A stretch of DNA of 57,942 nt, taken from contig JAFLSR010000013.1 of assembly GCA_022510845.1 (NCBI GenBank), positions 1 to 57,942 of the forward strand, written 5' to 3'. Of the stretch, positions 8,517-18,093 are shown one piece after another. The notes under the pieces were generated by a model. The model searched no databases, was not told where the DNA came from, and saw only the letters and a list, made by a program, of their open reading frames with translations. Position 1 is the first letter of the stretch, and each line of letters opens with the position of its first letter. The position numbers and the translations under genes are program-made. This stretch comes from Treponema sp. (GTDB lineage Bacteria; Spirochaetota; Spirochaetia; Treponematales; Treponemataceae).

Positions 8517-9797
8517 TCACTTTTTGATTCGCACGAGAGTGATTCGTCTTTGAGTTTGGTCTTCCACGATAAAAAGATTTTCTTTGAATCGCAACGCTTC
8601 GCCGCTTGAAGGAAGCGAATCGAATTTTTCCAAAAGCCATCCGCCGAGCGTGGAAAAATTTTCGCTTTGCAAATCCATATTTAAAATTGAATTCACATCG
8701 CTCAAATGCATATCGCCAGGCACCAAAAATTCTTTGGGTGAAATAATTTTCACTCGCGCTTCCGCCGGAATCTCGTTGTGATTTCCTGCGTCGCTCATGC
8801 GGCCGAAAAGTCCGCGCATCACATCGTCAAGCGTGACAATTCCTGCCGTGCCTCCTTGTTCATTGAGCGCGATGGCGAACGAGCGATTTTCTTTTTTGAA
8901 AACTTGAATCAGTTCCACCAAGGAAAAAGTTTCGGGCACAAAAAGCGGCGGCTTCATAAATTTCGCGGGAGAGAAATCCGCAGATTTTGTTTTGCTGAAC
9001 AAAACATCTTTGTAATACAAAACGCCGACCACATTTTCTTTTGAATCGATTTCATCGTTCGCCGCGCAAACTGGCAAATGCGAATAGCCCGAATTTTTGA
9101 AGGCGGCTACGACCATTTCATACGAATTCGCGATGTTGATGTAGGTGACAAGCGAGCGATGCTTCATTATGTTGCGCAAAGTGAAGTCCGAAATTTCCAA
9201 AATTTTATCGAGCATATTCTTTTCGGATTTTTCGAGCGTGCCGTCCGCCGCGCCGGATTCAATCAGGATTATCAATTCTTCTTCAGTGATTACGGAATTT
9301 TCGGAACGCCAAATTTTTTGGATTAGAAAAGCCGTGCCTTTGGAAATTTGCGAGAACGCCCACACAATTGGAAAAAAAGTTTTTTTCAACAACGCGAGGG
9401 GGGTGGCATTTCGCGCGGCGACTTTTTCCACATTGCCTTCCGTGGCGGCGATTGTCTTTGGAACGATTTGTCCGAAAACCGTAATGAAAAATGAAATGGC
9501 TGCCGTTGCGATTCCGACTCCGCCCCCTCCAAAAAGTGTGATTGCGAGTGCCGTGGCGATTGAAGAAGCAAGCGTGTTGCTGAAATTTATTCCGACCAAA
9601 ATCACGGTGAGAAGTCCATCGATGTCGGAAAAAAGCGACCGCACTTTTTTTGCGCCAGGCTTTCGTTCGCGGAGCATTTTGCGCAACCTGATGCTCGTCA
9701 TAGAAAGATACGCGGTTTCGCTCGCCGCAAAAAAAGCCGTGAACCGAACCAAAAGAACGAGGAATGCAAATGTGAACAAGATTTTTAGCAAATTCAT
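8517..9797 (-). CDS. CNNM/CBS-domain membrane protein (HlyC/CorC family)
   Basis: 426 aa. N-terminal DUF21/CNNM transmembrane domain (about residues 1-190; FAASETAYLSMTSIRLRKM, FGQIVPKTIAATEG), a CBS pair (about 205-330; NIMKHRSLVTYI, GVLYYKDVLF, IVTLDDVMRGLFG) and a C-terminal CorC_HlyC domain. The family exports Mg2+/Co2+ or modulates their transport in the inner membrane; older annotation calls it haemolysin. Its start overlaps the stop of the upstream paralogue by 4 bases, so the two were probably a tandem duplication in one operon and may form a heteromer. Confidence 0.88.
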   Translation of the reverse strand: MNLLKILFTFAFLVLLVRFTAFFAASETAYLSMTSIRLRKMLRERKPGAKKVRSLFSDIDGLLTVILVGINFSNTLASSIATALAITLFGGGGVGIATAAISFFITVFGQIVPKTIAATEGNVEKVAARNATPLALLKKTFFPIVWAFSQISKGTAFLIQKIWRSENSVITEEELIILIESGAADGTLEKSEKNMLDKILEISDFTLRNIMKHRSLVTYINIANSYEMVVAAFKNSGYSHLPVCAANDEIDSKENVVGVLYYKDVLFSKTKSADFSPAKFMKPPLFVPETFSLVELIQVFKKENRSFAIALNEQGGTAGIVTLDDVMRGLFGRMSDAGNHNEIPAEARVKIISPKEFLVPGDMHLSDVNSILNMDLQSENFSTLGGWLLEKFDSLPSSGEALRFKENLFIVEDQTQRRITLVRIKK

Positions 9798-11098
9798 TCT
9801 TCGTGTTCCTCGTCTTTAAAATCTTCGATTTGCTTAAGGCAGATTTTTTTTATGCGCAGACCCTCAACTTCTTTTACTATGAATTCCCAATCCGAAAAAT
9901 TTATTTTGTCGCCCACTTGCGCGACGCATCCCGATTTTTCCATGAACCATCCGGCGACAGTTTCGTTGATTTTTGATTCAAGCGAAATTCGCAACGCTTC
10001 GTTCAAATCCGAAATTCTTGTTGCGCCGTCAATCGTGAATTCATTTTTGTCTTGGGGAATGGGTTGCGAAATGTTCGCGCTTTTCGAAAATTCCGAAATG
10101 GATGCGCCGAGCATTTCCGAAACAATGTCTTCTTTTGTGAGGATTCCTTCTGTGCCCGAATATTCATCGACGACGATTGCCATTGCCTGGCGATTTTCGC
10201 GTAGCATCTGCTGAATCGAAGACATATTCTTCGTTTCCAAAATAAAAAGTGGCGGACGCATCACGCTTCGCAAAGAAAAATTTTTTTTGTCGCCCGAATA
10301 AAAAAGCAAGTCTTTGAGATAGACAGTTCCTACGATGTCGTCAATGTCTTTGCGAAAAACCGGAAATCGTGAAAGGCGCGTTCGCTCTGAAAGTTCCAAA
10401 ACTTTTTCAAAACTGTCGTCAATGTGGACGAAAACAATTTGATTGCGCGGAATCATTATGTCCTTCGCTTCGAGGTCGGAAAATTTAAAAACACGGTTCA
10501 TCAAATTTTTTTCGCCATGTTCGATGATTCCGGTTTCCGCGCTCACATCGAAAAAAGTTTTCATATCTTCTACGCTGAATTTGTTTTCTTCTTTTTTGAC
10601 TTTGATTCCGCGAAGCAAAAGGATTATGCGCGAAATCGCCGTGAACACAATCACAATCGGGCGCATCACAATCACGACAATTTGCACAAAGCCGGAAAGC
10701 GCGTAGGCAATCGGATCGGGGTGGCGGGTGCAGATTGACTTTGGCGTGATTTCGCCGAGAAGCAAAAGCAAAATTGTCGCGATGAATGTTGCGATTGCGA
10801 CGGCCTTGTTTCCAAAAACTTTCATCGCAAATGAAGTCAGAATTGCAGAAAGCATTATGTTGACCAAATCATTGGAAACGAGCATTGTGTTTATAATGCG
10901 CTCTTTGTTTTTTAAAAGCCGTGCCACGCGCAGAGCGCGTTTGTCCCCCGCCTTGCATCGAAGCCGCAATCGCAATTTGTTCACGCTCAAAAACGCTCCT
11001 TCCGAAATCGAAAAGAGCATTGAAAGCGTGATTAAAATTATTGCAGAAATTACAAGGACTGGAATTGAAATTGAATCGGCGGGCGGAACGTCATTCAT
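9794..11098 (-). CDS. CNNM/CBS-domain membrane protein, paralogue
   Basis: 434 aa with the same domain order as its downstream partner: CNNM membrane domain (SISEGAFLSVNKLRLRLR, LGEITPKSICTRHP), CBS pair (DIMIPRNQIVFVHI, GTVYLKDLLFYSG, GTEGILTKEDIVSEMLG) and CorC_HlyC domain. Predicted divalent-cation exporter or modulator in the inner membrane. The charged tail KQIEDFKDEEHEE is not part of the family core. The start codon directly abuts the stop of the lipoprotein gene upstream. Confidence 0.88.
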   Translation of the reverse strand: MNDVPPADSISIPVLVISAIILITLSMLFSISEGAFLSVNKLRLRLRCKAGDKRALRVARLLKNKERIINTMLVSNDLVNIMLSAILTSFAMKVFGNKAVAIATFIATILLLLLGEITPKSICTRHPDPIAYALSGFVQIVVIVMRPIVIVFTAISRIILLLRGIKVKKEENKFSVEDMKTFFDVSAETGIIEHGEKNLMNRVFKFSDLEAKDIMIPRNQIVFVHIDDSFEKVLELSERTRLSRFPVFRKDIDDIVGTVYLKDLLFYSGDKKNFSLRSVMRPPLFILETKNMSSIQQMLRENRQAMAIVVDEYSGTEGILTKEDIVSEMLGASISEFSKSANISQPIPQDKNEFTIDGATRISDLNEALRISLESKINETVAGWFMEKSGCVAQVGDKINFSDWEFIVKEVEGLRIKKICLKQIEDFKDEEHEE

Positions 11099-12088
11099 TT
11101 ATTGCTGCGCCTCTTCATTGTTTTGCGCTTCGGCTTCTTTTTGGCGCTCCAAAATTTTTTGTTGGCGTTCGGCAAGAAATTGCGCTTGCTTTGCAAGCGG
11201 AGTTTCCGAATCCAATTTTACAAGCGAATCCAAATAGCCCAAAATTTTTTCGGAAACCGTGACGCTCGGACGTTCGTTGCCAGTAATGTAGGCGGCGGCA
11301 TAATAACACCGCTGCTTTTCTTCCACCGAAAGAAATTTCGACCGAACATATTTTATGTAACATTCTGCCGCCTTTTCCGGTTTGCGTGCGAGATAGCAGT
11401 CCATCGCTTCGGTTGAGGCGCGGGCAAGCAAATATTTTCCTACAAGTCCGCTTTCATTTTTTTTGTCGGAGCGAACGACCTCATCGCAAAGTTTGCGCAG
11501 TTGATAACGATAATTTGCGTGCGTGTTTTCGTAAAGCAAATCGATTGCAGAAATTTTTTCAATGCCTTCCGCGTTTTTCACCGCCGCAACCATTTTTTCC
11601 ATTGCGTCAATTTTTTCGCGTTCCACTTCGATGATGTTTGAAAATTCCTGCACATTGATGCACGAAAGATATGTTATGGAACTGATGACATAACCTTGCG
11701 GACTCAAAATCATAACTGTGGGAGGGGTTTCCACGCCGTAGATTACAGTCGTGTTCATGTCGCGTTCGGTTTGGGCCTTTGTTTTTTTTGCGGATTTTTT
11801 TTGCGGTGAAAAATCTTCTTTTGAAAAATCGATTTGGCAAGTTTCAAATTCCGCGCCGATTTTTTCTTGATAGTCCTGCGCATGTAAAACCTGATTTACC
11901 AAAGTTTCGTTGAAGCCGCCCGATTCAAGTTTTGTAAAAACCAAAAGAATTTTTTTGTCGCTTTTTTCTGCAACCGAAATCGTTTTTTCAAGGTCGTGAA
12001 AAATCCCAAATTCATCTTTTGAGGAATTTCTGACGCAGCCCGCAAAGACTATTGTAAAGAAAATCAAAAACAAAAATATTTTTTTCAT
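11099..12088 (-). CDS. thioredoxin-fold lipoprotein lacking CxxC
   Basis: 329 aa. Lipoprotein signal MKKIFLFLIFFTIVFAGC with Cys at 18. Residues about 30-140 look like a thioredoxin fold: beta strand KKILLVFTK, and the cis-proline strand ETPPTVMILSPQGYVI. The WCxxC motif is absent (the place reads FTKLESGGF), so it is probably not a redox enzyme. The C-terminal 170 residues are helical with TPR-like character and end in a Q/E-rich coil. GGAG 8 bases before the ATG supports the start. First gene of a three-gene operon with the two CNNM proteins; a role beside cation transport is only inference. Confidence 0.6.
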   Translation of the reverse strand: MKKIFLFLIFFTIVFAGCVRNSSKDEFGIFHDLEKTISVAEKSDKKILLVFTKLESGGFNETLVNQVLHAQDYQEKIGAEFETCQIDFSKEDFSPQKKSAKKTKAQTERDMNTTVIYGVETPPTVMILSPQGYVISSITYLSCINVQEFSNIIEVEREKIDAMEKMVAAVKNAEGIEKISAIDLLYENTHANYRYQLRKLCDEVVRSDKKNESGLVGKYLLARASTEAMDCYLARKPEKAAECYIKYVRSKFLSVEEKQRCYYAAAYITGNERPSVTVSEKILGYLDSLVKLDSETPLAKQAQFLAERQQKILERQKEAEAQNNEEAQQ

Positions 12089-12176
12089 ACAAACTCCATA
12101 TTTAATTTAATGCAAAATTTGCGCGCGCGAGCGGGCAATAAAAAACGAGTTTTCACTTCGTTGCAAAATCGCTTTT

Positions 12177-15100
12177 TCATTTGAAATAATTCACGCCCGC
12201 GGCAAAAATATTTTGGCAAGAATTTTCACTTTCGTTTGTAAGTGGATTTCCTGCGACATTTTTCAACAAATCAAGATCCGCGCCGTTCATATCGCTTCCG
12301 ATAGTTCGCTCGTTGTGTCCCATTTTTCCTAGCACGCGGCCGTCTGGACTGGTCATGCCCTCAATCGCATAAAACGAGCCATTCGGATTGTCCGGCTCAA
12401 GCATCGTGGGATTGCCTTGCATATCAACATATTGCGAAAAGATTTGGCCTTTTGCAAAACATTCTTTTGCAAGCCGCTCGCGAATGATTACGCGCCCCTC
12501 CCCATGCGAAATAGGAACGAGATGAATTCGAGAATCGACCACGGAAGAATTTTGCGCCCACGGACTTGTCGCACTCACAATGCGAGTTCGGCACACGCGA
12601 GAAATATGGCGGCCGACCGTGTTAAAAGTCAAAGTGGGCATATCGGGATTTGTCTCGCGAATCTCTCCGTAAGGAACGAGGCCGGTTTTTATGAGCGCCT
12701 GAAATCCGTTGCAAATTCCCAAAATCAAGCCGTTGCGGTTTTTGAGCATATTCATAATTTGTTCGGCAACGCGCCCTTCGCGCAAAACATTCGCGATGTA
12801 TTTTCCGGAGCCATCGGGTTCGTCGCCTGCGCTGAATCCTCCCGAAAACGCCAAGATTTGCGCGCGCTTAATTTGCTTCACAAGTTCTTCCAAAGATTCG
12901 TCCAAGGCTTCGGGCGTGTTGTTTCGGAAAACCAAAAAATTCGCGTCGCCGCCAGCCAAGGCAAAAGCGCGCGCCATGTCGTATTCGCAATTCGTTCCCG
13001 GAAAGACGGGAATCAAAACGCGTGGGCGTTTTTTGCAAATGTTGAACACGGGATTTTTTCGCGCTTCGCTGATGGAAGGATGAAGTGCTTTTGCGAATTC
13101 AGGAATTTCATTTTGAATTTCTGCCGCGCTAGTTTTGGGGAAAACTTTTTCAAGCCGCGATTCCCACGCTTCTTCCGCATCGGAAATTTTCACGCGCAAA
13201 ATTTGTTTTGCTTTTTCTTGCACGACGATTTCTTCTTCGCGAATTGTTTCTCCCAAAAGAAATACAGTTTCTTGTGCGAAATTTTCTTTGGAAAAATCTT
13301 CATCGGTTTCCACAAGCACAGAGCCATAAAATGGCACGAACAAATTCTCAAATTTATTTTCTCCGCTTTTCGCATTGCCTAAATTTTTGGCAGTGATGTT
13401 TGGCGGAACAAAATCCACTCTCGCGCCAATCCGATTTCCCATCGCCATTTTTGTGATTGCCTCGGCAATTCCGCCTGCGCAAATCGGATACATCGCATTG
13501 ATTTTTTTTGCCGAATTCAGTTTGTACAGAATTTGCGAATTGGTCTTGAACACTTCAAAATCGGGAGCGAGGAATTTGGAATATGGAACTGCGACCAAAT
13601 AAATTTTTGAGCCGGCTTTTTTGAAAGAGCCGCTCGTGACATTTTTTGCATTGTCGTGTGCCACTGCAAATGAAACGAGTGTGTGCGGAACATTGATTTT
13701 TTCGAACGTGCCGCTCATGCTGTCTTTGCCGCCGATGCTCGCCGTGCCCATCGCTACCTGCGCTTCAATCGAACCGAGCAACGCCGCCGCCGGGTGTCCC
13801 CAAGTTTTTTCGTCAACTGCGCGTCCAAAAAATTCTTGGAACGAAAGCCGCGCGTCCAAAGGATTCGCGCCCAAGCACAAAATTTTTGCAAGCGAAGAAA
13901 GCACCGAAACTTGTGCGCCGTGCCACGCGCTCCATTGGCTTATGCTCGGGTCAAATCCATGCGACATAAAACTTGCCGTGTCGGTTTGACGAGGAAACGC
14001 GACAGGAATTTTGGCGACCATTCCGGCTTCGGGCGTGCATTGAAATTTTCCGCCGTAAGGAAACAATACGCTCGCAGAGCCGATTGAACCATCGAAACGT
14101 TCGCCGAGTCCGCGCTGACTGCAACAAGCCAAATCCGAAATGTTCGAAAGCCATGCCGATTTTTTTGAAGCCAAAGTCGTTCCCGCGCCCAATTTTTTCT
14201 TTGTGGAATCAAGCGGATTTACAAGAGGCGATTCGTCTGGCGATGCGGGGCTTTCAATCAAAGCCTTCGCTTCGTGCCGTGCGCCCGCGCTGTCCAAAAA
14301 TTCGCGCGAAATGTTTACGATTGCATCGCCGCGCCATTTCATCACAAGCCGATTCGTGTCCGTGACTTTCGCCACTACGACTGCGTTCAGATTTTCTGCC
14401 GCCGCCGCCTTGATGAATTTTTTCACATCATGCGGGCGAACGACAACCGCCATTCGCTCTTGGCTTTCGGAAATGGCAAGTTCAGTTCCATTGAGGCCTT
14501 CGTATTTTTTCGGCACGGCATCGAGATTTATTTCAAGTCCCGGGGCAAGTTCGCCAATCGCCACGCTCACTCCGCCCGCGCCAAAATCATTGCAACGCAC
14601 AATCATTCTGCCCACTTTTTCATTGCGGAAAAGCCGCTGGATTTTTCGCTCTTCAACGGCGTTGCCTTTTTGCACTTCCGCCGCCGCAGTCGTGACGGAA
14701 GTCTGCGTGTGCACTTTTGAAGAGCCTGTCGCGCCGCCGATTCCATCGCGACCAGTACCCCCTCCCAGCAAGATTACGATGTCGCCAGTTTGAGGCGTTC
14801 CGCGCACAACATTTTTTGCAGGAGCGGCCGCGATTACTGCGCCCAATTCCATTCGCTTGGCGGCATATCCCGGATGATAAAATTCTTGAACTTGACCCGT
14901 CGTCAAACCGATTTGGTTTCCGTAAGAAGAAAATCCCTGCGCGCTTTCGCGGACGATTTTCAGTTGCGGCAATTTTCCCTTTATTGTTTTGGAAAGAGGC
15001 ACGGTAGGGTCAGCCGCGCCGGTAACGCGCATCGCTTGGTAAACCCATGCCCGCCCGGAAAGCGGATCACGAATCGCGCCGCCAATGCAAGTTGCCGCTC

Positions 15101-16223
15101 CTCCGAACGGTTCGATTTCCGTAGGATGGTTGTGCGTTTCGTTTTTGAACATCAAAAGCCAGCGTTCACTTTTCGCGCCTTGCTTCCTGTCCGCAATCTT
15201 TTTGCCATGCTTGTCGTGCGTGTAATTCACATCGATGAAAATTGAGCAGGCATTGTTTTCGTCGCTCACTTCGAGGTCGGAAAGCATTCCATTTTTGCGG
15301 AGGAATTTCATTCCGATGACAGCCATATCCATCAAAGTGACTGGCTTGCGATTTGCCTCGCTCGAATTTTCCGATTCGGCATTCGAATAAAGTTCCGTCC
15401 GCATCGCCTGATAATTTTTCAGCGAATTGCGGAAGAGTTTTTCGTAAGGACCTTTTTCAATTTTTATTTCTTTGAGTTCCGTCAAAAAAGTGGTGTGGCG
15501 GCAATGGTCTGACCAATAAGTGTCCAGCACGCGGATTTCCGTTTCGCTCGGATCGCGCCCCTCCCCGACAAAATAATCCTGCAAGAATTTTATGTCGGCG
15601 CTGTCCATCGCAAGACCCATTTTTTGTGAGTACGCGTCAAGTTCGGATTTTTTGAATTTCGTAAAACCTTGAACGACAGGAATTTTTTCAGGCTCGGCTG
15701 TTTGGATTTTCAGCGTGTCGGGAACGGCATCATCTGTCAAACGCGAATCGACAGGATTCACCAAATAGTCCTGAATTTTTTTTACTTCGCGCTCGGAAAT
15801 CTTCCCGGTCAAAATCACGACCTTTGCCGTGCGGACGCGAGGTGCTTCACTATGCGCGGATTTTTTTTGTCCGCGATTTTTGACGGAAGAATTTTCTTCC
15901 AAAGTTTTTTGCAGCAACTGTAGACATTGTTCTGCACTGTCCGCGCGTTGGTCATATTGCCCGGGGAGGGGTTCCCAAATAATTTGCGTTTCGCCTTCGT
16001 TCAGTTTCAGCGAACCAAAAATCACGCGGTCGCTTTGCGGCTCGCAAAAAATTCGGTGCACCGCGCTCTTCGCGACGGAAGTCTCCACGTTTTCGATGTC
16101 ATAGCGATTCAAACAGCGCACGCTTTCAATGCCAGAAATTCCCAAAAAACTTTTCGCCTCGGAAAGAATACGCTGCGCTTCGTTTTCAAATCCGCTTTGG
16201 CGTTCAACATAAATACGGAACAT
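12177..16223 (-). CDS. purL: phosphoribosylformylglycinamidine synthase
   Basis: 1348 aa, the long single-chain form (E. coli PurL is 1295). Converts FGAR to FGAM with ATP and glutamine in purine synthesis. Visible parts: N-terminal FGAR-binding domain, linker with LQDYFVGEGRDPSETEIRVL, synthetase halves (FKNETHNHPTEIEPFGGAAT; GGKDSMSG), and the C-terminal glutamine amidotransferase (about 1075-1348) with PVFPGTNCEYDMARAF, the nucleophile Cys in LILGICNGFQ and the partner SHGEGR. Start ATG 16223 has no Shine-Dalgarno sequence; the -10 box ends 6 bases upstream, so leaderless translation is predicted. No purine riboswitch is possible in that space. Confidence 0.97.
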   Translation of the reverse strand: MFRIYVERQSGFENEAQRILSEAKSFLGISGIESVRCLNRYDIENVETSVAKSAVHRIFCEPQSDRVIFGSLKLNEGETQIIWEPLPGQYDQRADSAEQCLQLLQKTLEENSSVKNRGQKKSAHSEAPRVRTAKVVILTGKISEREVKKIQDYLVNPVDSRLTDDAVPDTLKIQTAEPEKIPVVQGFTKFKKSELDAYSQKMGLAMDSADIKFLQDYFVGEGRDPSETEIRVLDTYWSDHCRHTTFLTELKEIKIEKGPYEKLFRNSLKNYQAMRTELYSNAESENSSEANRKPVTLMDMAVIGMKFLRKNGMLSDLEVSDENNACSIFIDVNYTHDKHGKKIADRKQGAKSERWLLMFKNETHNHPTEIEPFGGAATCIGGAIRDPLSGRAWVYQAMRVTGAADPTVPLSKTIKGKLPQLKIVRESAQGFSSYGNQIGLTTGQVQEFYHPGYAAKRMELGAVIAAAPAKNVVRGTPQTGDIVILLGGGTGRDGIGGATGSSKVHTQTSVTTAAAEVQKGNAVEERKIQRLFRNEKVGRMIVRCNDFGAGGVSVAIGELAPGLEINLDAVPKKYEGLNGTELAISESQERMAVVVRPHDVKKFIKAAAAENLNAVVVAKVTDTNRLVMKWRGDAIVNISREFLDSAGARHEAKALIESPASPDESPLVNPLDSTKKKLGAGTTLASKKSAWLSNISDLACCSQRGLGERFDGSIGSASVLFPYGGKFQCTPEAGMVAKIPVAFPRQTDTASFMSHGFDPSISQWSAWHGAQVSVLSSLAKILCLGANPLDARLSFQEFFGRAVDEKTWGHPAAALLGSIEAQVAMGTASIGGKDSMSGTFEKINVPHTLVSFAVAHDNAKNVTSGSFKKAGSKIYLVAVPYSKFLAPDFEVFKTNSQILYKLNSAKKINAMYPICAGGIAEAITKMAMGNRIGARVDFVPPNITAKNLGNAKSGENKFENLFVPFYGSVLVETDEDFSKENFAQETVFLLGETIREEEIVVQEKAKQILRVKISDAEEAWESRLEKVFPKTSAAEIQNEIPEFAKALHPSISEARKNPVFNICKKRPRVLIPVFPGTNCEYDMARAFALAGGDANFLVFRNNTPEALDESLEELVKQIKRAQILAFSGGFSAGDEPDGSGKYIANVLREGRVAEQIMNMLKNRNGLILGICNGFQALIKTGLVPYGEIRETNPDMPTLTFNTVGRHISRVCRTRIVSATSPWAQNSSVVDSRIHLVPISHGEGRVIIRERLAKECFAKGQIFSQYVDMQGNPTMLEPDNPNGSFYAIEGMTSPDGRVLGKMGHNERTIGSDMNGADLDLLKNVAGNPLTNESENSCQNIFAAGVNYFK

Positions 16224-16229
16224 AAAATC

Positions 16230-16258
16230 ATTCTATCGGAAATGTGCAATTAATTCAA
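16230..16258 (-). promoter_or_regulatory. purL promoter, leaderless type
   Basis: On the complement: TTGAAT (16258-16253), 17-bp spacer, TAGAAT (16235-16230), 6 bases, ATG 16223. Confidence 0.65.
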
Positions 16259-16680
16259 TAGTAGAAATCTGAGTGGAAAATTGTCGCTTGAGATTTTGGG
16301 CGTGTTTTTGAGCACGCCTTTGGGTGGAACGCACAGCCTAGAGTGGGGGAGCGAAACAGCCTAATTTGACGATGCTTTATAGACTATAAAGGGGATGCGT
16401 TATAGTCTATAACAGGGATGCTGTACTTGCTAGAAAGTGGAGTGTTTACTCCCTATAACAGGGAGTGGCATCCGTACATGTGAGAAATGCTCACGTGTAC
16501 ACGTGATGATATGTAACTTGTCCTTGTGATTTACTTTCATCTGTGTGCGTGTGCGCCTTGTGTTGCACAGAAAGCCACGCTGTGATATGCTTTTATGGCG
16601 TGAGGTCGGCTTGATTCTGACCTTTCCATCGAAAATATCATAGCACAGTTTTCGAGAAAAAGCAAGAGGGAAGGTGAAAA
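16259..16680. other. dyad-rich non-coding region upstream of the HU gene
   Basis: No gene seen. 16371-16506 carries a cluster of dyads (listed separately). 16507-16680 contains no strong structure; AGGGAAGGTGAAAA just before 16681 supplies the ribosome-binding site of the HU-like gene. No clear promoter could be picked. Confidence 0.6.
16371..16506. repeat. cluster of dyads and 23-bp tandem units
   Basis: Two 23-bp tandem units start GATGC and carry palindromes TTTATAGACTATAAA (16376-16390) and TTATAGTCTATAA (16400-16412); a third GATGC follows at the same phase (16417). Then come ACTCCC-7 nt-GGGAGT (16448-16466), ACATGTGAG-5 nt-CTCACGTGT (16476-16498) and a perfect 16-bp palindrome TCACGTGTACACGTGA (16491-16506). 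Spacing and density suggest protein-binding sites; no other part of the window looks like this. Confidence 0.7.
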
Positions 16681-17448
16681 ATGCCTAGAAGAAAACCCGA
16701 CATCTTGGAAGTTATCGAGCCGCAGTATTATGTGGACGTAGTACTTTCGGAAGACAGGCTGAACGGAAGCGGACGGCTCGTGGGCAAGGTGAACGAGCGG
16801 ACGGCGAACATTCGTAACATCATCGCCGACATAAAGAAGGACCGCAAATGCATTATGAGCGAGGACACACTCTTCTACGCGGCGCAGGTTCTGGGAGCGG
16901 CGTATTTCGAGCGGCTCAGGCGCGGCTTTGCGGTGGACATTCTAGGGCTGGGCAAGCTTTACCACGCGCTCGACGGCACTTTCGTTTCCGATCATGACGT
17001 TCCGAGCAAGCGTCCCAAGATTGTGCCGCGCTTTACGCCGTCAAAGGCTGTGGCGGCAGGATGCGAGAAGCTCAAGTGCAGGAACTTGTATAAGAGCGAT
17101 GTTTCACCGAGAATCTGTGCTGTGGAAGGCCTTCCGCGCGGAGCGGACGGCGAGGTGGCGGCACAGTCTTTGGTCATGGTTTCTGGCAGTAACATAAAGG
17201 TGGCGGGTGAAGGCGCGGGCGTGTTCTTTGTGCCGAAGGCGGGAGGGGAAGCGGTGGCGATTCCGCCAGAAAAGATATGGAAGAATTTCCCACGGTCGCT
17301 GGAATTCTGCGTTCCCGACGATGTGACGCCCGGCGCGTATGATTTGGAAGTCCGCACGCGGTGGTCGCGCAGCGACAGGGTGAAGAAGGAAATGTGCTGC
17401 GCATCGGCGGAGATTGTGGTGACAGGGAAGCGTCGCATGGCGGAGTAA
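16681..17448 (+). CDS. HU-like DNA-binding protein with DUF4469-type domain
   Basis: 255 aa. Residues about 12-125 resemble the HU/IHF-like domain of Bacteroidetes-type proteins (VDVVLSEDRLNGSGRLVGKV, then TLFYAAQVLGAAYFERLRRG and VDILGLGKLYHALDG), followed by a beta-rich Ig-like region of DUF4469 type (about 140-250; VMVSGSNIKVAGEGAGVFFV, LEFCVPDDVTPGAYDLEVRT). Such two-domain proteins are common in gut bacteria and presumably bind DNA; function unknown. GGAAGGTGAAAA supplies the ribosome-binding site. The gene is more GC-rich than its surroundings and sits between a dyad cluster and a decayed gene, which suggests an acquired segment. Confidence 0.75.
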   Translation: MPRRKPDILEVIEPQYYVDVVLSEDRLNGSGRLVGKVNERTANIRNIIADIKKDRKCIMSEDTLFYAAQVLGAAYFERLRRGFAVDILGLGKLYHALDGTFVSDHDVPSKRPKIVPRFTPSKAVAAGCEKLKCRNLYKSDVSPRICAVEGLPRGADGEVAAQSLVMVSGSNIKVAGEGAGVFFVPKAGGEAVAIPPEKIWKNFPRSLEFCVPDDVTPGAYDLEVRTRWSRSDRVKKEMCCASAEIVVTGKRRMAE

Positions 17449-17510
17449 GTGCGCGTGGGGCGGCGACTCGTGTCTTGCGTCTAGGGGTTGGTGATGTATG
17501 TGCTGTAATT

Positions 17511-17909
17511 TTACTCTTTATGCAATACGGGATAAATGTCCCTTGTTCCATCAATCAGTTTCCAACTGACCCAATAATCACCCACGACATCCTCAATCGT
17601 CTTGATATCGCAGTCAAGAATGGCGAAAAGTTGCGGACTCGTCGAACGGTAAGACATATAAACAATCCACACATTCCCGGCAGAGTCTTTGGAAAGAGAA
17701 TAATAACTGTCAGAAGAAAAATCATTAGCCTTTATCTCAATTCACTTGTAGTCTTCCGTGATATATTTGAACAACTAAAGACCGTTACTTCCTATCCAAG
17801 GCTTCGATGTCCTATACCATTTAGGAACTTTTGATACTGTAACCGTTTTATCATGGTCAAGGTGTTGTATGTAATCGCCGTCCAAATTCAATGGTGACAA
17901 CTGAATCAT
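17511..17909 (-). pseudogene. decayed gene with two in-frame stops
   Basis: On the complement a coherent frame starts ATG 17909 (MIQLSPLNLDGDYIQHLDHD) and ends TAA 17511 (DGTRDIYPVLHKE). It is broken by TAG after WIGSNGL and by TGA in EDYK-stop-IEIKAND, where W would fit. Between them and after, the sequence is protein-like: SLSKDSAGNVWIVYMSYRST, LDCDIKTIEDVVGDYWVSW. The same frame may extend upstream to 17987 with one more stop. Tryptophan-rich, SMI1/KNR4-like in feel, but I cannot assign a family. Confidence 0.65.
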
Positions 17910-17965
17910 TTGGGCATTAGCATATTTCCGCTCTGCTTATTGACTAAAGCCCCGTTTGTGTGGTA

Positions 17966-17974
17966 TGCTATAAT
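17966..17974 (+). promoter_or_regulatory. extended -10 promoter for the chemoreceptor
   Basis: TG-C-TATAAT (17966-17974), an extended -10 box, 120 bases before the TTG start. A TTGACT lies at 17940-17945 but is too far from this -10 (23 bp), so it would serve only the weaker TATGCT 18 bp downstream. Small inverted repeats follow at 18012-18033. Confidence 0.4.
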
Positions 17975-18093
17975 TTATATCTTGCATTCATTAAATCGGC
18001 AACGCGGTTTTTCGCGCTTTCGCAAGCAAGCGAAAATTCGTTGGCAAGGCTTTGCTTTGCGGTTGCGAAACCGTGTGCGGATGGAGGTATGTT

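Noticed and set aside
17511..17909. TGA read as tryptophan in the broken gene
   Set aside because: TGA is used as a normal stop elsewhere and a TAG also interrupts the frame, so decay is simpler.
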